Assembly: GCA_009911065.1 (NCBI GenBank)
Contig: QXWR01000027.1
Coordinates: forward strand, 1-64,000
Length of the DNA stretch: 64,000 bases
Direction of reading: 5' to 3'
DNA from: Clostridiaceae bacterium
GTDB lineage: Bacteria > Bacillota > Clostridia > Lachnospirales > Lachnospiraceae
Shown here: piece after piece, positions 16,775-26,056 of the stretch
How the letters are laid out: each line of letters starts with the position of its first letter
Position numbering within the stretch: position 1 is the first letter of the stretch
Position numbers and translations under genes: made by a program
Notes under the pieces: model-generated
The model's input: the letters and a program-made list of their open reading frames with translations, nothing else
Databases searched by the model: none
What the model was told of the DNA's origin: nothing

Positions 16775-17575
16775 CTATTCAATCCAGATTTTACGCTTCT
16801 CCTTCTTTCCTGACTTTTTCTGCCCTCCTCCCACAACAATCTCTTTTAATATCATACACAAATACTCATAAATATTCGGAATCTTTAATTCTTCCTCTCG
16901 CTCCAGATTCCTTCGGCCCCTCACATAATCCATCAAGATTTCTACTGGTACGCTTCCTCTCTCTGAAAGACATTGATATGCAAATACTCTGTCTTCTGGT
17001 AAAATCTCTTTCGCTGACAGCAGTTCTCTGGCAAAGCGTCGTGTCACCTCATGCGCTAAAGTTTTGCCTCCTATACCTGACCAATCTGCGTAAATCAAAT
17101 TTATTGTATCGTATTCTGTGGCCATGTCAGCAAAATTCTTATAATCATCCCGCAGTCTGGCTCCATGCCGCAGGTGAAACCGACACAGTTCAAATTCGTT
17201 GTCCTTTTTTTCTAAAGACTCTTCTAAAGAAAGTCCCATATGAAAAATAATGGAATCCCCCTCTTTTATTTCTGCTTCTGCCCAAAATTTTAAAATCTGC
17301 AGGCTGTCTGACGGTTGATAAGAAATTCTTATTTCATCTCCTGAAAGGCAAACAAAATCTTTGCATTTCACAATCCCTGGCCCTACTATCAGTTCCTTTT
17401 CTTGCACCTGAATTTTACAGCCTTGTATAATACCCGGTTCATACTCCTGATATTCCAGATAAACATGAGCAAACAGATAATCACGCAAAGCCCACAACAT
17501 CTCCTTTTTTAACACCCGCTTTCCCTCAAATAATGGATAACGGTTCTCTTTCACAATTTTTCCCCTCTCCTCCAT
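16775..17575 (-). CDS. CIS-associated protein of unknown function (possible baseplate subunit)
   Basis: The 266-aa soluble protein is the last gene of the long unit starting at 36141. The first 100 residues are beta-rich (YEPGIIQGCKIQVQEKELIVGPGIVKCKDFVCLSGDEIRISY) and look like a tail-fibre or baseplate N-terminal module. The second half is helical with RRFARELLSAKEILPEDRVFAYQC and ends in a basic tail (KKSGKKEKRKIWIE). Start: ATG 17575 after GGAGAAGAT. I do not recognise the family. It follows the Hsp70-like gene, and its place in the operon suggests a structural or assembly role. Confidence 0.65.
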   Translation of the reverse strand: MEERGKIVKENRYPLFEGKRVLKKEMLWALRDYLFAHVYLEYQEYEPGIIQGCKIQVQEKELIVGPGIVKCKDFVCLSGDEIRISYQPSDSLQILKFWAEAEIKEGDSIIFHMGLSLEESLEKKDNEFELCRFHLRHGARLRDDYKNFADMATEYDTINLIYADWSGIGGKTLAHEVTRRFARELLSAKEILPEDRVFAYQCLSERGSVPVEILMDYVRGRRNLEREEELKIPNIYEYLCMILKEIVVGGGQKKSGKKEKRKIWIE

Positions 17576-17638
17576 ATCTTCTCCTCTCTGAGCATTTTGT
17601 TTTCCCCAAAAATTTGATCAATTTTCTATTGATTCCTC

Positions 17639-20278
17639 TCACATACTTCCATCAAAAAAATTCCTTACCCATCCCTCATTCTCAAAATAAAACCGCTCCT
17701 CCTTCCCCAAATACAATCTCCTCTCCTTCCGATACACAGGAACCACTAAAAACGCCCATTTTTCTGGCTCTGACCATACAAAAAACCGCACTTCATTCTC
17801 CACAATATCATCTGTATCTTCCTGAAGAATGTGTCTTTGATACCGACTGTTAATTTCCTCATACTCCATCTCATTAAAATCAGACAGAGAACTTTCACAC
17901 GTATATTGATACCGTTCTTTTCCTCCAAAATCCTTCAAATACAATTTCAAAGTCAGATCTTCCATATTTCGGGAGATCCTTCCACTGCCGCTCCCCTTTT
18001 CCATAGCATGAATCAGCGTCAGTTCCTCGCCAGTATGGGTATAGGCAGTTACCTCATAAGGCAAAGCTGGCTCCTCCATTTGAATCACAATATCTGCAAA
18101 ACCATACTTTTTATCCTTTAAATATTTTAACGCTCCATCTACACAAGTCATTTTCAGTCCATAATCCTCCTTCTGGCTTTTGCTTCCATATCCAGAACGA
18201 ATCGCTCTCCCTGGGACAAATTCTTTTAAAGCATCGCGAAAAATCCCAATTCTACAGGACTGACCGGTCAAACGAATCATGGAATAGTCTTCCAGTTCCT
18301 CCTCCTCATACATTCGCTCCATAAATTTCTGTAAAACCCCATAAATATCTGCCCGCAGTAAAAGTTCCAATTCATAAATGCTAACATACACAACCGGAAA
18401 TTCCTTAATTACCTGAATCTCATCAAAATCCCCCTGCCTGTATAATCCCCTGCCGGAAAGCTTCCACTTATCCACAGGAATCCATATGGTTGCCTCCTCT
18501 TTCACCTCCAGAAAAGAAAGAGCTGCACGCAAAGACCCTGGCTGTTGGTAAAATTCCTTTTTCACCCGTTCTGCCAGCTGAAACAAAAAATAGTAATTGT
18601 TTTTCACTTTGAAATAATCCGTTCTGCTGTGATTTTCAAACTCTTTAAACCGAGTGGGCAAATATTTTTCTGCTTTCCTATACTCCGCCTCCAATTCCTG
18701 ATATACCATCTCCACCCCATTCTGATCCACAGCCCGGAATACGTCCTGATCATATGCTGCCAAAATTTCTCGGATCGGTTTTAAATCGGTACACCACAGC
18801 TTCTCCACAATTGCCAATTTTAGCAACTGTAAAATCCGAAAAGTCAGATTATTTCCTCCAAAATCCGTATCTCCATTCTCATAGGCTGTATGAATTTCCA
18901 CTCGATATGCCACCTGTCTATCCCAAACCCGAAACCGGCAAGAACACAAATCGGTGGTACCTCCCCCGCAATCTATAACTAATGCCTGATATTCCTCCCC
19001 ACTCTGAACAAGTCCTTTTCCAATCCGATCTGATATAGAATTATAAAGAACTGCAATTCCCTCATCTATCATTTCCTCCATACTCAAAGCCACTCCAGGC
19101 AAAATTTCCTCAAAAAGCTTGGCAAACCGAACTTTCTGTTTTACTGGACAAGAAATATGAATCGTTTCCACCACACATTTAAAACGATTTTCTATAGCAG
19201 TGATTACATATTGAAAATATGCCTTTAAAATATCCTTTCTTGCAACAAAACGTCTTCTCCCCTGACGGTCTGTGATTTCTTCCTGTTTCTCGTAATCACC
19301 CGCCCAACGTTTTATGTCATAAAACACACAAAATCCCTCATCAATATAGCTGGAATCTGCCAACCGAATGGCATCATAACCAAATAAAAGCTCTGGCTGC
19401 TCCCCTTGTAAATCCTGAACTCCCACCACACTTGGCAGCAGGGCCGTCTCCTGCCACCCTGACATGGTATCATAAAACAAGGCATAATTTACCTTATCCA
19501 ACAAAAGCCCCTTTTCCCCATCCATTATTCCTGCTTTTTCAAAATATCGGTTATCCAGATACACGCCTCCTGTAGTATTACTTGTCCCAAAATCAATAGC
19601 AGCCGACATTGATAAAGTCACCCGCTTCTTCACTGTAAAATTCAGAAGCGGCACCCGATATCCTTCCAAATGCCCGGAATAAGGAGAATATTTCCCATAA
19701 TAAATCTGGTAAAAAATCTCCGATTCCCTTCTCTCTAAACAATAAAGACTGTAATTCTTCACTTCTGATTCCCTGCATGGCAAATCAGCAGCCTTGGTGA
19801 GATAAAGCCAGTCGGTCTGACTTCCCTTTTGCATCACATTAAAAACCCCGCAAACTGCTCCGTCACCACTGATGACAAAAGCATTGGTTCCCACCAATCT
19901 CTTTTCAAAAGGTAAAGTCAGTTGATCATAAAATTCCACTGACGCTCCCTCATAAACCACAATCTTAGAATTGCATACCAACCGTAGATCCTTCCGTTCT
20001 TTGAAATGGCTGAGAGCAAACATTTCTTCCACCGCTGAAGCCCCGTTTTTACATGGCTTACGAATTAAAAAATACTCCTCTGCACCACGATAGCGTAAAA
20101 TAGTACGAATCAGCTCTTCCTTATCCAGGGGATTCAAAATACCCTGAATAATCTTTTCCCGGCGGCAAATCTCTTTCAGCTGATAAGTCGTCATCAGCTC
20201 TAAATCCGTTCTATGATAGCGGATCTCCTCCTTCTTTTCCTTTTGATTTCGTTTTAATACATATCCATATTTATCCAT
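17639..20278 (-). CDS. Large Hsp70-like (actin-fold ATPase) protein of the CIS cluster
   Basis: The 879-aa product has an N-terminal helical module resembling a SAP domain (about 24-62), a beta-rich region of about 150 residues, and then an Hsp70/actin-type ATPase core. The phosphate-1 motif is DFGTSNTT (229-236), phosphate-2 is DCGGGTTD (436-443), and a later LTGQSCRIGIFRDAL fits the adenosine motif. The C terminus is not a standard DnaK substrate domain, and true DnaK is encoded at 52164..54035. I start at ATG 20278 behind GGAAGGAAAACAGGAA, not at the TTG at 20332. With the J-domain protein at 10207..10668 it forms an Hsp70/J pair inside an island that lacks any AAA+ unfoldase, so it may handle sheath or effector remodelling (inference). 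Confidence 0.85.
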   Translation of the reverse strand: MDKYGYVLKRNQKEKKEEIRYHRTDLELMTTYQLKEICRREKIIQGILNPLDKEELIRTILRYRGAEEYFLIRKPCKNGASAVEEMFALSHFKERKDLRLVCNSKIVVYEGASVEFYDQLTLPFEKRLVGTNAFVISGDGAVCGVFNVMQKGSQTDWLYLTKAADLPCRESEVKNYSLYCLERRESEIFYQIYYGKYSPYSGHLEGYRVPLLNFTVKKRVTLSMSAAIDFGTSNTTGGVYLDNRYFEKAGIMDGEKGLLLDKVNYALFYDTMSGWQETALLPSVVGVQDLQGEQPELLFGYDAIRLADSSYIDEGFCVFYDIKRWAGDYEKQEEITDRQGRRRFVARKDILKAYFQYVITAIENRFKCVVETIHISCPVKQKVRFAKLFEEILPGVALSMEEMIDEGIAVLYNSISDRIGKGLVQSGEEYQALVIDCGGGTTDLCSCRFRVWDRQVAYRVEIHTAYENGDTDFGGNNLTFRILQLLKLAIVEKLWCTDLKPIREILAAYDQDVFRAVDQNGVEMVYQELEAEYRKAEKYLPTRFKEFENHSRTDYFKVKNNYYFLFQLAERVKKEFYQQPGSLRAALSFLEVKEEATIWIPVDKWKLSGRGLYRQGDFDEIQVIKEFPVVYVSIYELELLLRADIYGVLQKFMERMYEEEELEDYSMIRLTGQSCRIGIFRDALKEFVPGRAIRSGYGSKSQKEDYGLKMTCVDGALKYLKDKKYGFADIVIQMEEPALPYEVTAYTHTGEELTLIHAMEKGSGSGRISRNMEDLTLKLYLKDFGGKERYQYTCESSLSDFNEMEYEEINSRYQRHILQEDTDDIVENEVRFFVWSEPEKWAFLVVPVYRKERRLYLGKEERFYFENEGWVRNFFDGSM

Positions 20279-20364
20279 TTCCTGTTTTCCTTCCCTGAGC
20301 GTGTCTGAAAATTCATTCCCGCCAGAGACCAAACTTCTGGATTCCGTTCTGCCATCTCTATATT

Positions 20365-21057
20365 CTAAAATAACATCATTTCCTCCAAAATCATGGTCTC
20401 ATCCACATCCACAATTCCAAAATGATGGTCCCAAAATAAATGCACTCTATAATTGACTGGTAAAAACATTTCTTGTAAAAAAATCAGTCTTTTTTGGTCT
20501 TTTTCCTTTTCCTTGACACCCACATAAACAAGAATTTGACCTTGTGTATCATTGCTTGCATACACTAGAGAATCCGGATACAATCGCCGCATTACCTGAC
20601 GGAAAAGATAAATGGAGCTTCCGCAATAATATAGTTTTCGAATCTGTTCTAAAAGAGGACGAATCATGTCTTTTTCTAATTCATTCACCACCTGAGCTGC
20701 CGTCTCCCCACAAATCCCATTCAACATATCCTGCAGAAAAAACCTAAGAATATATTCCTGTCTGGAAAGTCCCTGACGCAGATCCAGCTTAACCAAATAT
20801 TGTATAAAAATGTCAAAGAAAATATACCGTGTCTTCTCATATCCCTCCCGGTTTAAATCAAACACAGAAGAAAATACTTTTGCAAACCGGTACAGAGGAT
20901 TAACCTCCACCTCTGGCTGTTCCAGATTACTAATATTCAAATTTTCCAGAACTACTTCTGCATAGGGACTTCCATTCCTTACTGGCACATATCGCATTGT
21001 CTCCCGGAGAATCCCTGTCCGGTCGGCTGCCAGTGCCGCTTCCCACACATAATTCAT
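20365..21057 (-). CDS. CIS-associated protein of unknown function
   Basis: This 230-aa soluble protein starts at ATG 21057, overlapping the upstream stop (ATGA), so the two genes are translationally coupled. The visible pattern is an N-terminal Arg-rich stretch (ETMRYVPVRNGSPYAEVVLENL), a helical middle (YIFFDIFIQYLVKLDLRQGLSRQEYILRF) and a beta-rich acidic end (VHLFWDHHFGIVDVDETMILEEM). No family is recognised. Tight coupling to the 452-aa gene suggests the two form a complex, possibly baseplate wedge components. Confidence 0.65.
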   Translation of the reverse strand: MNYVWEAALAADRTGILRETMRYVPVRNGSPYAEVVLENLNISNLEQPEVEVNPLYRFAKVFSSVFDLNREGYEKTRYIFFDIFIQYLVKLDLRQGLSRQEYILRFFLQDMLNGICGETAAQVVNELEKDMIRPLLEQIRKLYYCGSSIYLFRQVMRRLYPDSLVYASNDTQGQILVYVGVKEKEKDQKRLIFLQEMFLPVNYRVHLFWDHHFGIVDVDETMILEEMMLF

Positions 21058-22412
21058 ACCAATACCCCTACACATCGGTATTCCCCAATCTCCAACTGCA
21101 GCTGGGAAACCACAAATCTTATCATACCGTCATTCAGATAATGTTTTAACTTCTTTGCCTTGAATTTTAGCAGCAAAATCCGTCGCTCCTCCATAGGAAA
21201 CAAAGATTCTGGTATAAACCAGTTCATCCCGCCTTCTGACAGATTTCCAACGAAACGCTCTCTTATTTCACTTTTTTCCAAATTTCTTCCAAAAGGCCCG
21301 CAAATTTCATATCCTGTTACATCCAGATATTCCCGAATATCCATTTCCAAAATCCGTCTGGACAAATCCATCCAAGTCATTAGCGACACCTTACTTTCCT
21401 CTGCCATACGGCGAAAAAAAGAATCTTGCTTTCGATTGCTCAAAAAAGGCTCTGTATAATCCAGTGATGTTTTAATATCCTGAATCATATGAAAAGCCTT
21501 CCATTTATCAAAAGTATCCTTTGACGACTTGACCAAAATCCGATCCTTTTCATGGCGAATCTCCACAATATCTTCATTTCCCTGGATTAGATAACCATCT
21601 ATTTCCTTTCTCTGGTCCATAACAAAGACATGTTCATAATAGATTCCATCTATACAGGGCATCATAAAATTTGTACTTTCAAGAGAAATCTCCTCTATGT
21701 TCCACAACGGAATCCATCCATAATAGACAAAATCGGAATACTTGCCAAACCAAATCTCACACTCCTCCAAACCAAATCCTTTCATAATACTGTCGTCTTC
21801 TCCAAAGTTCAGCTCTTTGTTTTCTTCCACGTCCACCAGAAACACATCATAAAACTGATCCAAATAGGCTGTGTTGACCGTAGACCAGGGAAGCTGGTTG
21901 TCCTGAAAGACCTGATAGAGAACCTCTACTCTTTTCCGGTATCTTTCTGCTGGTGCAACCCGAAAAACTGCTTTCCGACTTTGTTCCATTTGCCAAACTA
22001 CTCCTGAAAAGGTCCCAGTTTCCTGAAACTGTCTGCTATCCTCCCACCCCATTTTTAAAAACACCGTTCCCAAAAATCCACGTTCCCTTCCTTTAAAACC
22101 ATCCAGATCAAAAGGAATAACCGGAAATAAAGTACCATTTGTAGGATCGTAATGCTGTTTTTCTATGATAGTCATCATTGTCTCATACCGGTTTCCCCGC
22201 AACTGTAATTCCTCATAAATACGGCGCTGCAGCTGTCCATATTTTTCTTCCATACATTGAATCGCCTTACCAAGTCCCTCCAAAAGAACCATCTTGGCAA
22301 ACCGTCTTTCGTCCAAATCGTTGATTTCCCGCAGCCGCTCCTCTATATAACGTTCAAAGTCAAAAGGATATTCCTGAATCCCTTCCTTCCATACCTTTCC
22401 TTCCTCCTTCAT
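21054..22412 (-). CDS. CIS-associated protein of unknown function (candidate baseplate component)
   Basis: The 452-aa product has no signal peptide or membrane span. It begins with a charged helical region (FERYIEERLREINDLDERRFAK), followed by alternating aromatic-rich segments (DDSIMKGFGLEECEIWFGKYSDFVYYGWIPLW) and a C-terminal domain with ISLMTWMDLSR-type helices and a strand-rich end. It overlaps both neighbours by 4 bases (ATGA at 22409-22412 and 21054-21057), so three genes are coupled. Size and position are comparable to TssF/gpJ-like baseplate proteins, but I see no diagnostic motif. Confidence 0.65.
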   Translation of the reverse strand: MKEEGKVWKEGIQEYPFDFERYIEERLREINDLDERRFAKMVLLEGLGKAIQCMEEKYGQLQRRIYEELQLRGNRYETMMTIIEKQHYDPTNGTLFPVIPFDLDGFKGRERGFLGTVFLKMGWEDSRQFQETGTFSGVVWQMEQSRKAVFRVAPAERYRKRVEVLYQVFQDNQLPWSTVNTAYLDQFYDVFLVDVEENKELNFGEDDSIMKGFGLEECEIWFGKYSDFVYYGWIPLWNIEEISLESTNFMMPCIDGIYYEHVFVMDQRKEIDGYLIQGNEDIVEIRHEKDRILVKSSKDTFDKWKAFHMIQDIKTSLDYTEPFLSNRKQDSFFRRMAEESKVSLMTWMDLSRRILEMDIREYLDVTGYEICGPFGRNLEKSEIRERFVGNLSEGGMNWFIPESLFPMEERRILLLKFKAKKLKHYLNDGMIRFVVSQLQLEIGEYRCVGVLV

Positions 22413-24370
22413 TCTACCCCTCCTTCATCAACTCCTGGTCCAGCCATTTCCGTCCTGGTCTCTACCCTTCCATCCAATTCCTTCTTCAAACTTCCCGGAC
22501 CAACCATCCCCAAATCGTCTTTCCCGTTTTCCATATCCTCGCTCTGCCTTTCGTGTACTTCTTCCTTCCCCTGATCTCCCTTCACTTCCAAATCCTCTTT
22601 CTCTTGCTCTTTCTCCTTTTCCTGTTCCAATGCTGCCTCCAACAATTCAATCTGCCCGTTTACCTCTGCTACCTTTTCATCCTTTTTCAATTCCCGGAAC
22701 AGATTTTTTGCCAGCAAATATTGTTTTTTTGCTTCCAGTCGGTCTCCGGTCTCTTCCTGGACCTTTCCTGCTGCCAGATAATCCTCTGCCATCTGCTCTT
22801 TCCCCTTGTTCTCCTCTGATTTCTGTCCGCTGGCCTGGATCTTTGTCTGAATCAGATCCCCATGAGCCTGATCTCCCAATTCCTGGTATTTTTCAAGGGC
22901 CATGACATAATAAGCCTTTGCTCCCTCATAATCTCCCCGGTCAAATGCCTTGTCTCCTTCCGAAGCCAGCGAAGCTGCCCCCGTCTCATTCCATGCCTTT
23001 TCCTTCGCTTCCTTTGTATCTGCTTCCTCCGCCTTGTTTCTCATCTCATATAAAGTGTCCAGCGCATCCAAAGCATCCTGCCGACCTTCTTCAAAATACA
23101 CTCCTGTTGCCAGCTTTCTGGCATAAAGGTATTTTTCCTCTGCCCTGTCATAATCCCCGGAAGCAGTCAGCATATCCCCTAGTTGAATATAATCAAAAAC
23201 AGACCGATAATCAGTAATCAGACCCAAACGTTTCTCAATATAGGACTCTGCAATCCGGTCTGCATAGCGAGAACGCTGACGGGCTGTTACATAAGCTTCC
23301 TGGGCCTCTTCATACTCTCCCTGGTCAAACGCCTCTTCTGCCCCAGTGATAACCTCAATCAACTTCTGATAATCCGAAAGCTTTTGAAGCTCCTTCTTTT
23401 TTCTTAATTTCTCCGCCTTTTGTTGTGCTTCCTTACATTCCTCTCCTGCCCGGACAAAATTGGCATCCTGTATGTATTCAATCATATTGGAAAAACGCTG
23501 TTCCAGCTCTTCCTCCTGCTTTTGGCGCCAGCGGCGAAAAAACCAGACTCCCAGGCTAATACAAAGGAGAACCGCAAAAACCGCTGCTGCAAAAATCATC
23601 CTTTTCTTCCGCTTTCGTTTCCGCTCCGGATCTTGGAATACCTTATTGACAAAAATCGCTGCAAGGGTATAGTTTTCCAGATTTTCCGGCTGGCGGGAAA
23701 GCAACAGATCCTCCACATTATCCAAACACTCCGATGGTTCTTCCTTTGCCTCTGAAAATACATCATCCAGTTCCCCGCTGTCTAAGTTCTCCCATATGCC
23801 ACGGGTATAGACAGCCAGAATATCCCCTTTCTCCAGAGAGATTTTTTTGGACAAACAGGGAGAAAATCCCTTTCCCTGCCCTGCATACCCATACAGATTA
23901 TTCCGCTCTTCATGCTTTGCCAGCACATCCTCCGGAAGCTTTTTTTCCTTTGTCTCATCACTTCCCAGAGACATATCCTGGCTCTGCTCTCTTGCCTGTC
24001 CGTCCCGGTACATGCGAAGACGGGTATTTCCAGCCCAGCCATACCTCATTTTCTCATAGTCCGTCACAACCACCATAACCGATGCTTTCAGCCGTTCCCG
24101 ACTATCATACTGGCACAAAGCCTTGTCAGCCGCCTTAAGATAAGAACGGATTGCCCTTTTTCCAAGAGACGGCTTCTCCTGAAATGCCAATATAACGGAC
24201 TGAGTGGCAATCCGTGCGCTTTTGGCATCCTGCTGGCTGTTCAGACCGTCTGCAGCTACATAGCAGGCATAATTGTCCAGCTCTACACAGGCAAAATAAT
24301 CATTGTTCTCCAATTCAGAACCTGCCTCTGAGAGAAAACCAGTCTGAAAAATGCTGTTCTGTTTTCTCAC
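22409..24370 (-). CDS. Degenerate PP2C-like domain + TM + TPR protein
   Basis: The 653-aa product begins with a PP2C-like domain (1-245), one transmembrane segment (about 258-278) and a long helical repeat domain with coiled-coil character (AFDQGEYEEAQEAYVTARQRS, GDYDRAEEKYLYARKLA). It ends in a Glu/Lys- then Gly-rich tail. Key metal ligands are missing: the usual (S/T)DG is TRG (189-191) and the DN near the end is EN (232-233), although Asp41-Gly42 remains. It is therefore probably a catalytically dead phosphatase used as a binding module. GTG 24370 is the likely start, 6 bases after GGGAGG. The TPR part points outside and could touch surface components of the injection machine. Confidence 0.8.
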   Translation of the reverse strand: MRKQNSIFQTGFLSEAGSELENNDYFACVELDNYACYVAADGLNSQQDAKSARIATQSVILAFQEKPSLGKRAIRSYLKAADKALCQYDSRERLKASVMVVVTDYEKMRYGWAGNTRLRMYRDGQAREQSQDMSLGSDETKEKKLPEDVLAKHEERNNLYGYAGQGKGFSPCLSKKISLEKGDILAVYTRGIWENLDSGELDDVFSEAKEEPSECLDNVEDLLLSRQPENLENYTLAAIFVNKVFQDPERKRKRKKRMIFAAAVFAVLLCISLGVWFFRRWRQKQEEELEQRFSNMIEYIQDANFVRAGEECKEAQQKAEKLRKKKELQKLSDYQKLIEVITGAEEAFDQGEYEEAQEAYVTARQRSRYADRIAESYIEKRLGLITDYRSVFDYIQLGDMLTASGDYDRAEEKYLYARKLATGVYFEEGRQDALDALDTLYEMRNKAEEADTKEAKEKAWNETGAASLASEGDKAFDRGDYEGAKAYYVMALEKYQELGDQAHGDLIQTKIQASGQKSEENKGKEQMAEDYLAAGKVQEETGDRLEAKKQYLLAKNLFRELKKDEKVAEVNGQIELLEAALEQEKEKEQEKEDLEVKGDQGKEEVHERQSEDMENGKDDLGMVGPGSLKKELDGRVETRTEMAGPGVDEGGVE

Positions 24371-24470
24371 CTTGTACCTCCCTGATATTTGATATTCTTT
24401 TAAAAATTCTTTTCAATCTATATCCATAAGCAAAATGATTTTGGCAAATAAGTATGGTTGTGCGTATAGC

Positions 24471-25190
24471 TCAGTCCAATGGAATTTCCGGATGCCAGTA
24501 ATTTGGATTGTCCGTGACCGAATAGAAATAGTACCAGTTGGGATCTAATTGGACCAGCTTTTCCACTTTCTCAAATCCTTCCTCTGTAGTTATGTGTACT
24601 GTCCCCGAATAATCCTCCTCTTCATAGGGTGAATACCAGAAAGCAGCCTCCAAACATTCTCCTTTATAAAAAGTTACTTTTAACGTAATTTTCCTATCAT
24701 CTGTCCCTTCGTCCTGCTTTCCCTCTTGATTTTCCAGATTAAAAAGGCTAATCTGAAACATCCAATCATTATAATAATTACAAAGTCCAATTCCCGTGGC
24801 AAAATCCATAAATTTTGTAACATAAACATATTCATCATCCTGAATTATCCTTGTCACCGGATAATCGGATACATAAAACATTGTCTGGTCTATATATTTT
24901 ATAAAAAAATTTATTTGCTCTATCTCATTTTTTTTACACCCTTCTGCCAACTGTTGGAACTCTAAATTATAATATTGAAATATATCCCGCATTTTTTCTT
25001 CTGATATAGCATTTTCTATCATTTCACCATAAATATTATCATTCCACAGTTTCCGTTCATATATGGCTTGTAGACTCTCCCTTTCTTCCTTCCACTCCAT
25101 CATCTTAAGTGTAATCCATACGATTGCTCCTACTGATATTGTGACAGCGAAAACCATAACCATAAATGTACCAAGTATCTTTTTTACCAT
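24471..25190 (-). CDS. Membrane-anchored candidate immunity protein, type B copy 2
   Basis: The 239-aa product has one N-terminal membrane anchor (residues 6-27) and an extracytoplasmic domain. It is a close duplicate of 26057..26785. The C termini match almost exactly (WYYFYSVTDNP(N/D)YWHPE), as does the stretch FWYSPYEEEDYSGTVH(I/M)TTEEGFEKVEKLV. It forms the second A-B pair with the gene at 25217. The array directly follows the spike-protease gene at 27535..30408. Exported, membrane-tethered, duplicated proteins behind an effector gene are typical of immunity to a toxin that acts outside the membrane. Function is inferred. Confidence 0.75.
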   Translation of the reverse strand: MVKKILGTFMVMVFAVTISVGAIVWITLKMMEWKEERESLQAIYERKLWNDNIYGEMIENAISEEKMRDIFQYYNLEFQQLAEGCKKNEIEQINFFIKYIDQTMFYVSDYPVTRIIQDDEYVYVTKFMDFATGIGLCNYYNDWMFQISLFNLENQEGKQDEGTDDRKITLKVTFYKGECLEAAFWYSPYEEEDYSGTVHITTEEGFEKVEKLVQLDPNWYYFYSVTDNPNYWHPEIPLD

Positions 25191-25216
25191 TTTTTCACCT
25201 TCCTGTCTCTTTACAT

Positions 25217-25954
25217 TTATGATTCATTTTTTCTGACACACTTAAAGTACCAGCAGGAATTGATACGTACTATTTTTACATTTTTTTCATTTGCTATACC
25301 AATATCCTCGTTAGAGATATTCTGTAATAGATCCATTCCTTTCCACGGAAAATAAATATAAGAGACCCTTTGTTCTTTATCTTCATAAACGATAATTTCC
25401 AACCGTGGTATGGGATTACTCCTGCCTCGCTCTTGAATGGAACATGGAACGATGATTTTTAACATCCAATACCGAAATGCAAATCCGTTTTCTATTGCAT
25501 CATCCATAAAGTCTGTGACAACATCATAGTTAGCATCCCCTACTATTTTTGTCCATCGTTTATCAAATATAATTGACTCCAACTGCCAATAATTAGCAAA
25601 TTTATAAAACATTACTCCCTCTATATCTTCCGTATAATAAATGTAAAATCCTTTCATACTTTTGTAACAAATATCCTCTAATATTTGAATTTTTTCTTTA
25701 TATTTCCAAAACATCTCTTTCATATTTTTATCCGAAGTAAATCTTTCTACTTCTTCCTGAAGCTGTGTATCTTCAGATAATTGCTGTTCATAAACATAAG
25801 TAATATCCTTGAGAAGCCTGTCGCGCAATTCTTCCTCTTTTGCTTTTTCTTCCCTTTGCTCAATCATTATGTTTACAATTTTGAATGTTATAATAGATGG
25901 AATCAAAATCATTATTACAATGATCAGGTATAAATATAGTAGTTTCTTTATCAT
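25217..25954 (-). CDS. Membrane-anchored candidate immunity protein, type A copy 2
   Basis: The 245-aa product has an N-terminal hydrophobic anchor (about 4-26), then a charged helical stalk and a globular end. It is paralogous to 26810..27517: both have LL.D..Y.Y.QQLSED, TSD, FRYWML.II.P.SI and I.R(I)NS.WY(F/Y).C. It is more distantly related to the type B proteins through the same layout (FMD.(A/V), a W/YWM strand, a Tyr-rich strand and a terminal WYY motif). It is the first gene of the second A-B pair. Confidence 0.75.
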   Translation of the reverse strand: MIKKLLYLYLIIVIMILIPSIITFKIVNIMIEQREEKAKEEELRDRLLKDITYVYEQQLSEDTQLQEEVERFTSDKNMKEMFWKYKEKIQILEDICYKSMKGFYIYYTEDIEGVMFYKFANYWQLESIIFDKRWTKIVGDANYDVVTDFMDDAIENGFAFRYWMLKIIVPCSIQERGRSNPIPRLEIIVYEDKEQRVSYIYFPWKGMDLLQNISNEDIGIANEKNVKIVRINSCWYFKCVRKNES

Positions 25955-26056
25955 TATCCTACCCTCCCCTTTATCCAGAATCCTTCTCCTAGAGAAATTT
26001 CCTGCTTACGTCACAAACCGCTAAAAACATTCATACTTTTCATGAATTGGATTGAG

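Noticed and set aside
20278..20332. TTG start for the Hsp70-like gene
   Set aside because: No ribosome binding site before 20332; ATG 20278 has GGAAGG upstream.
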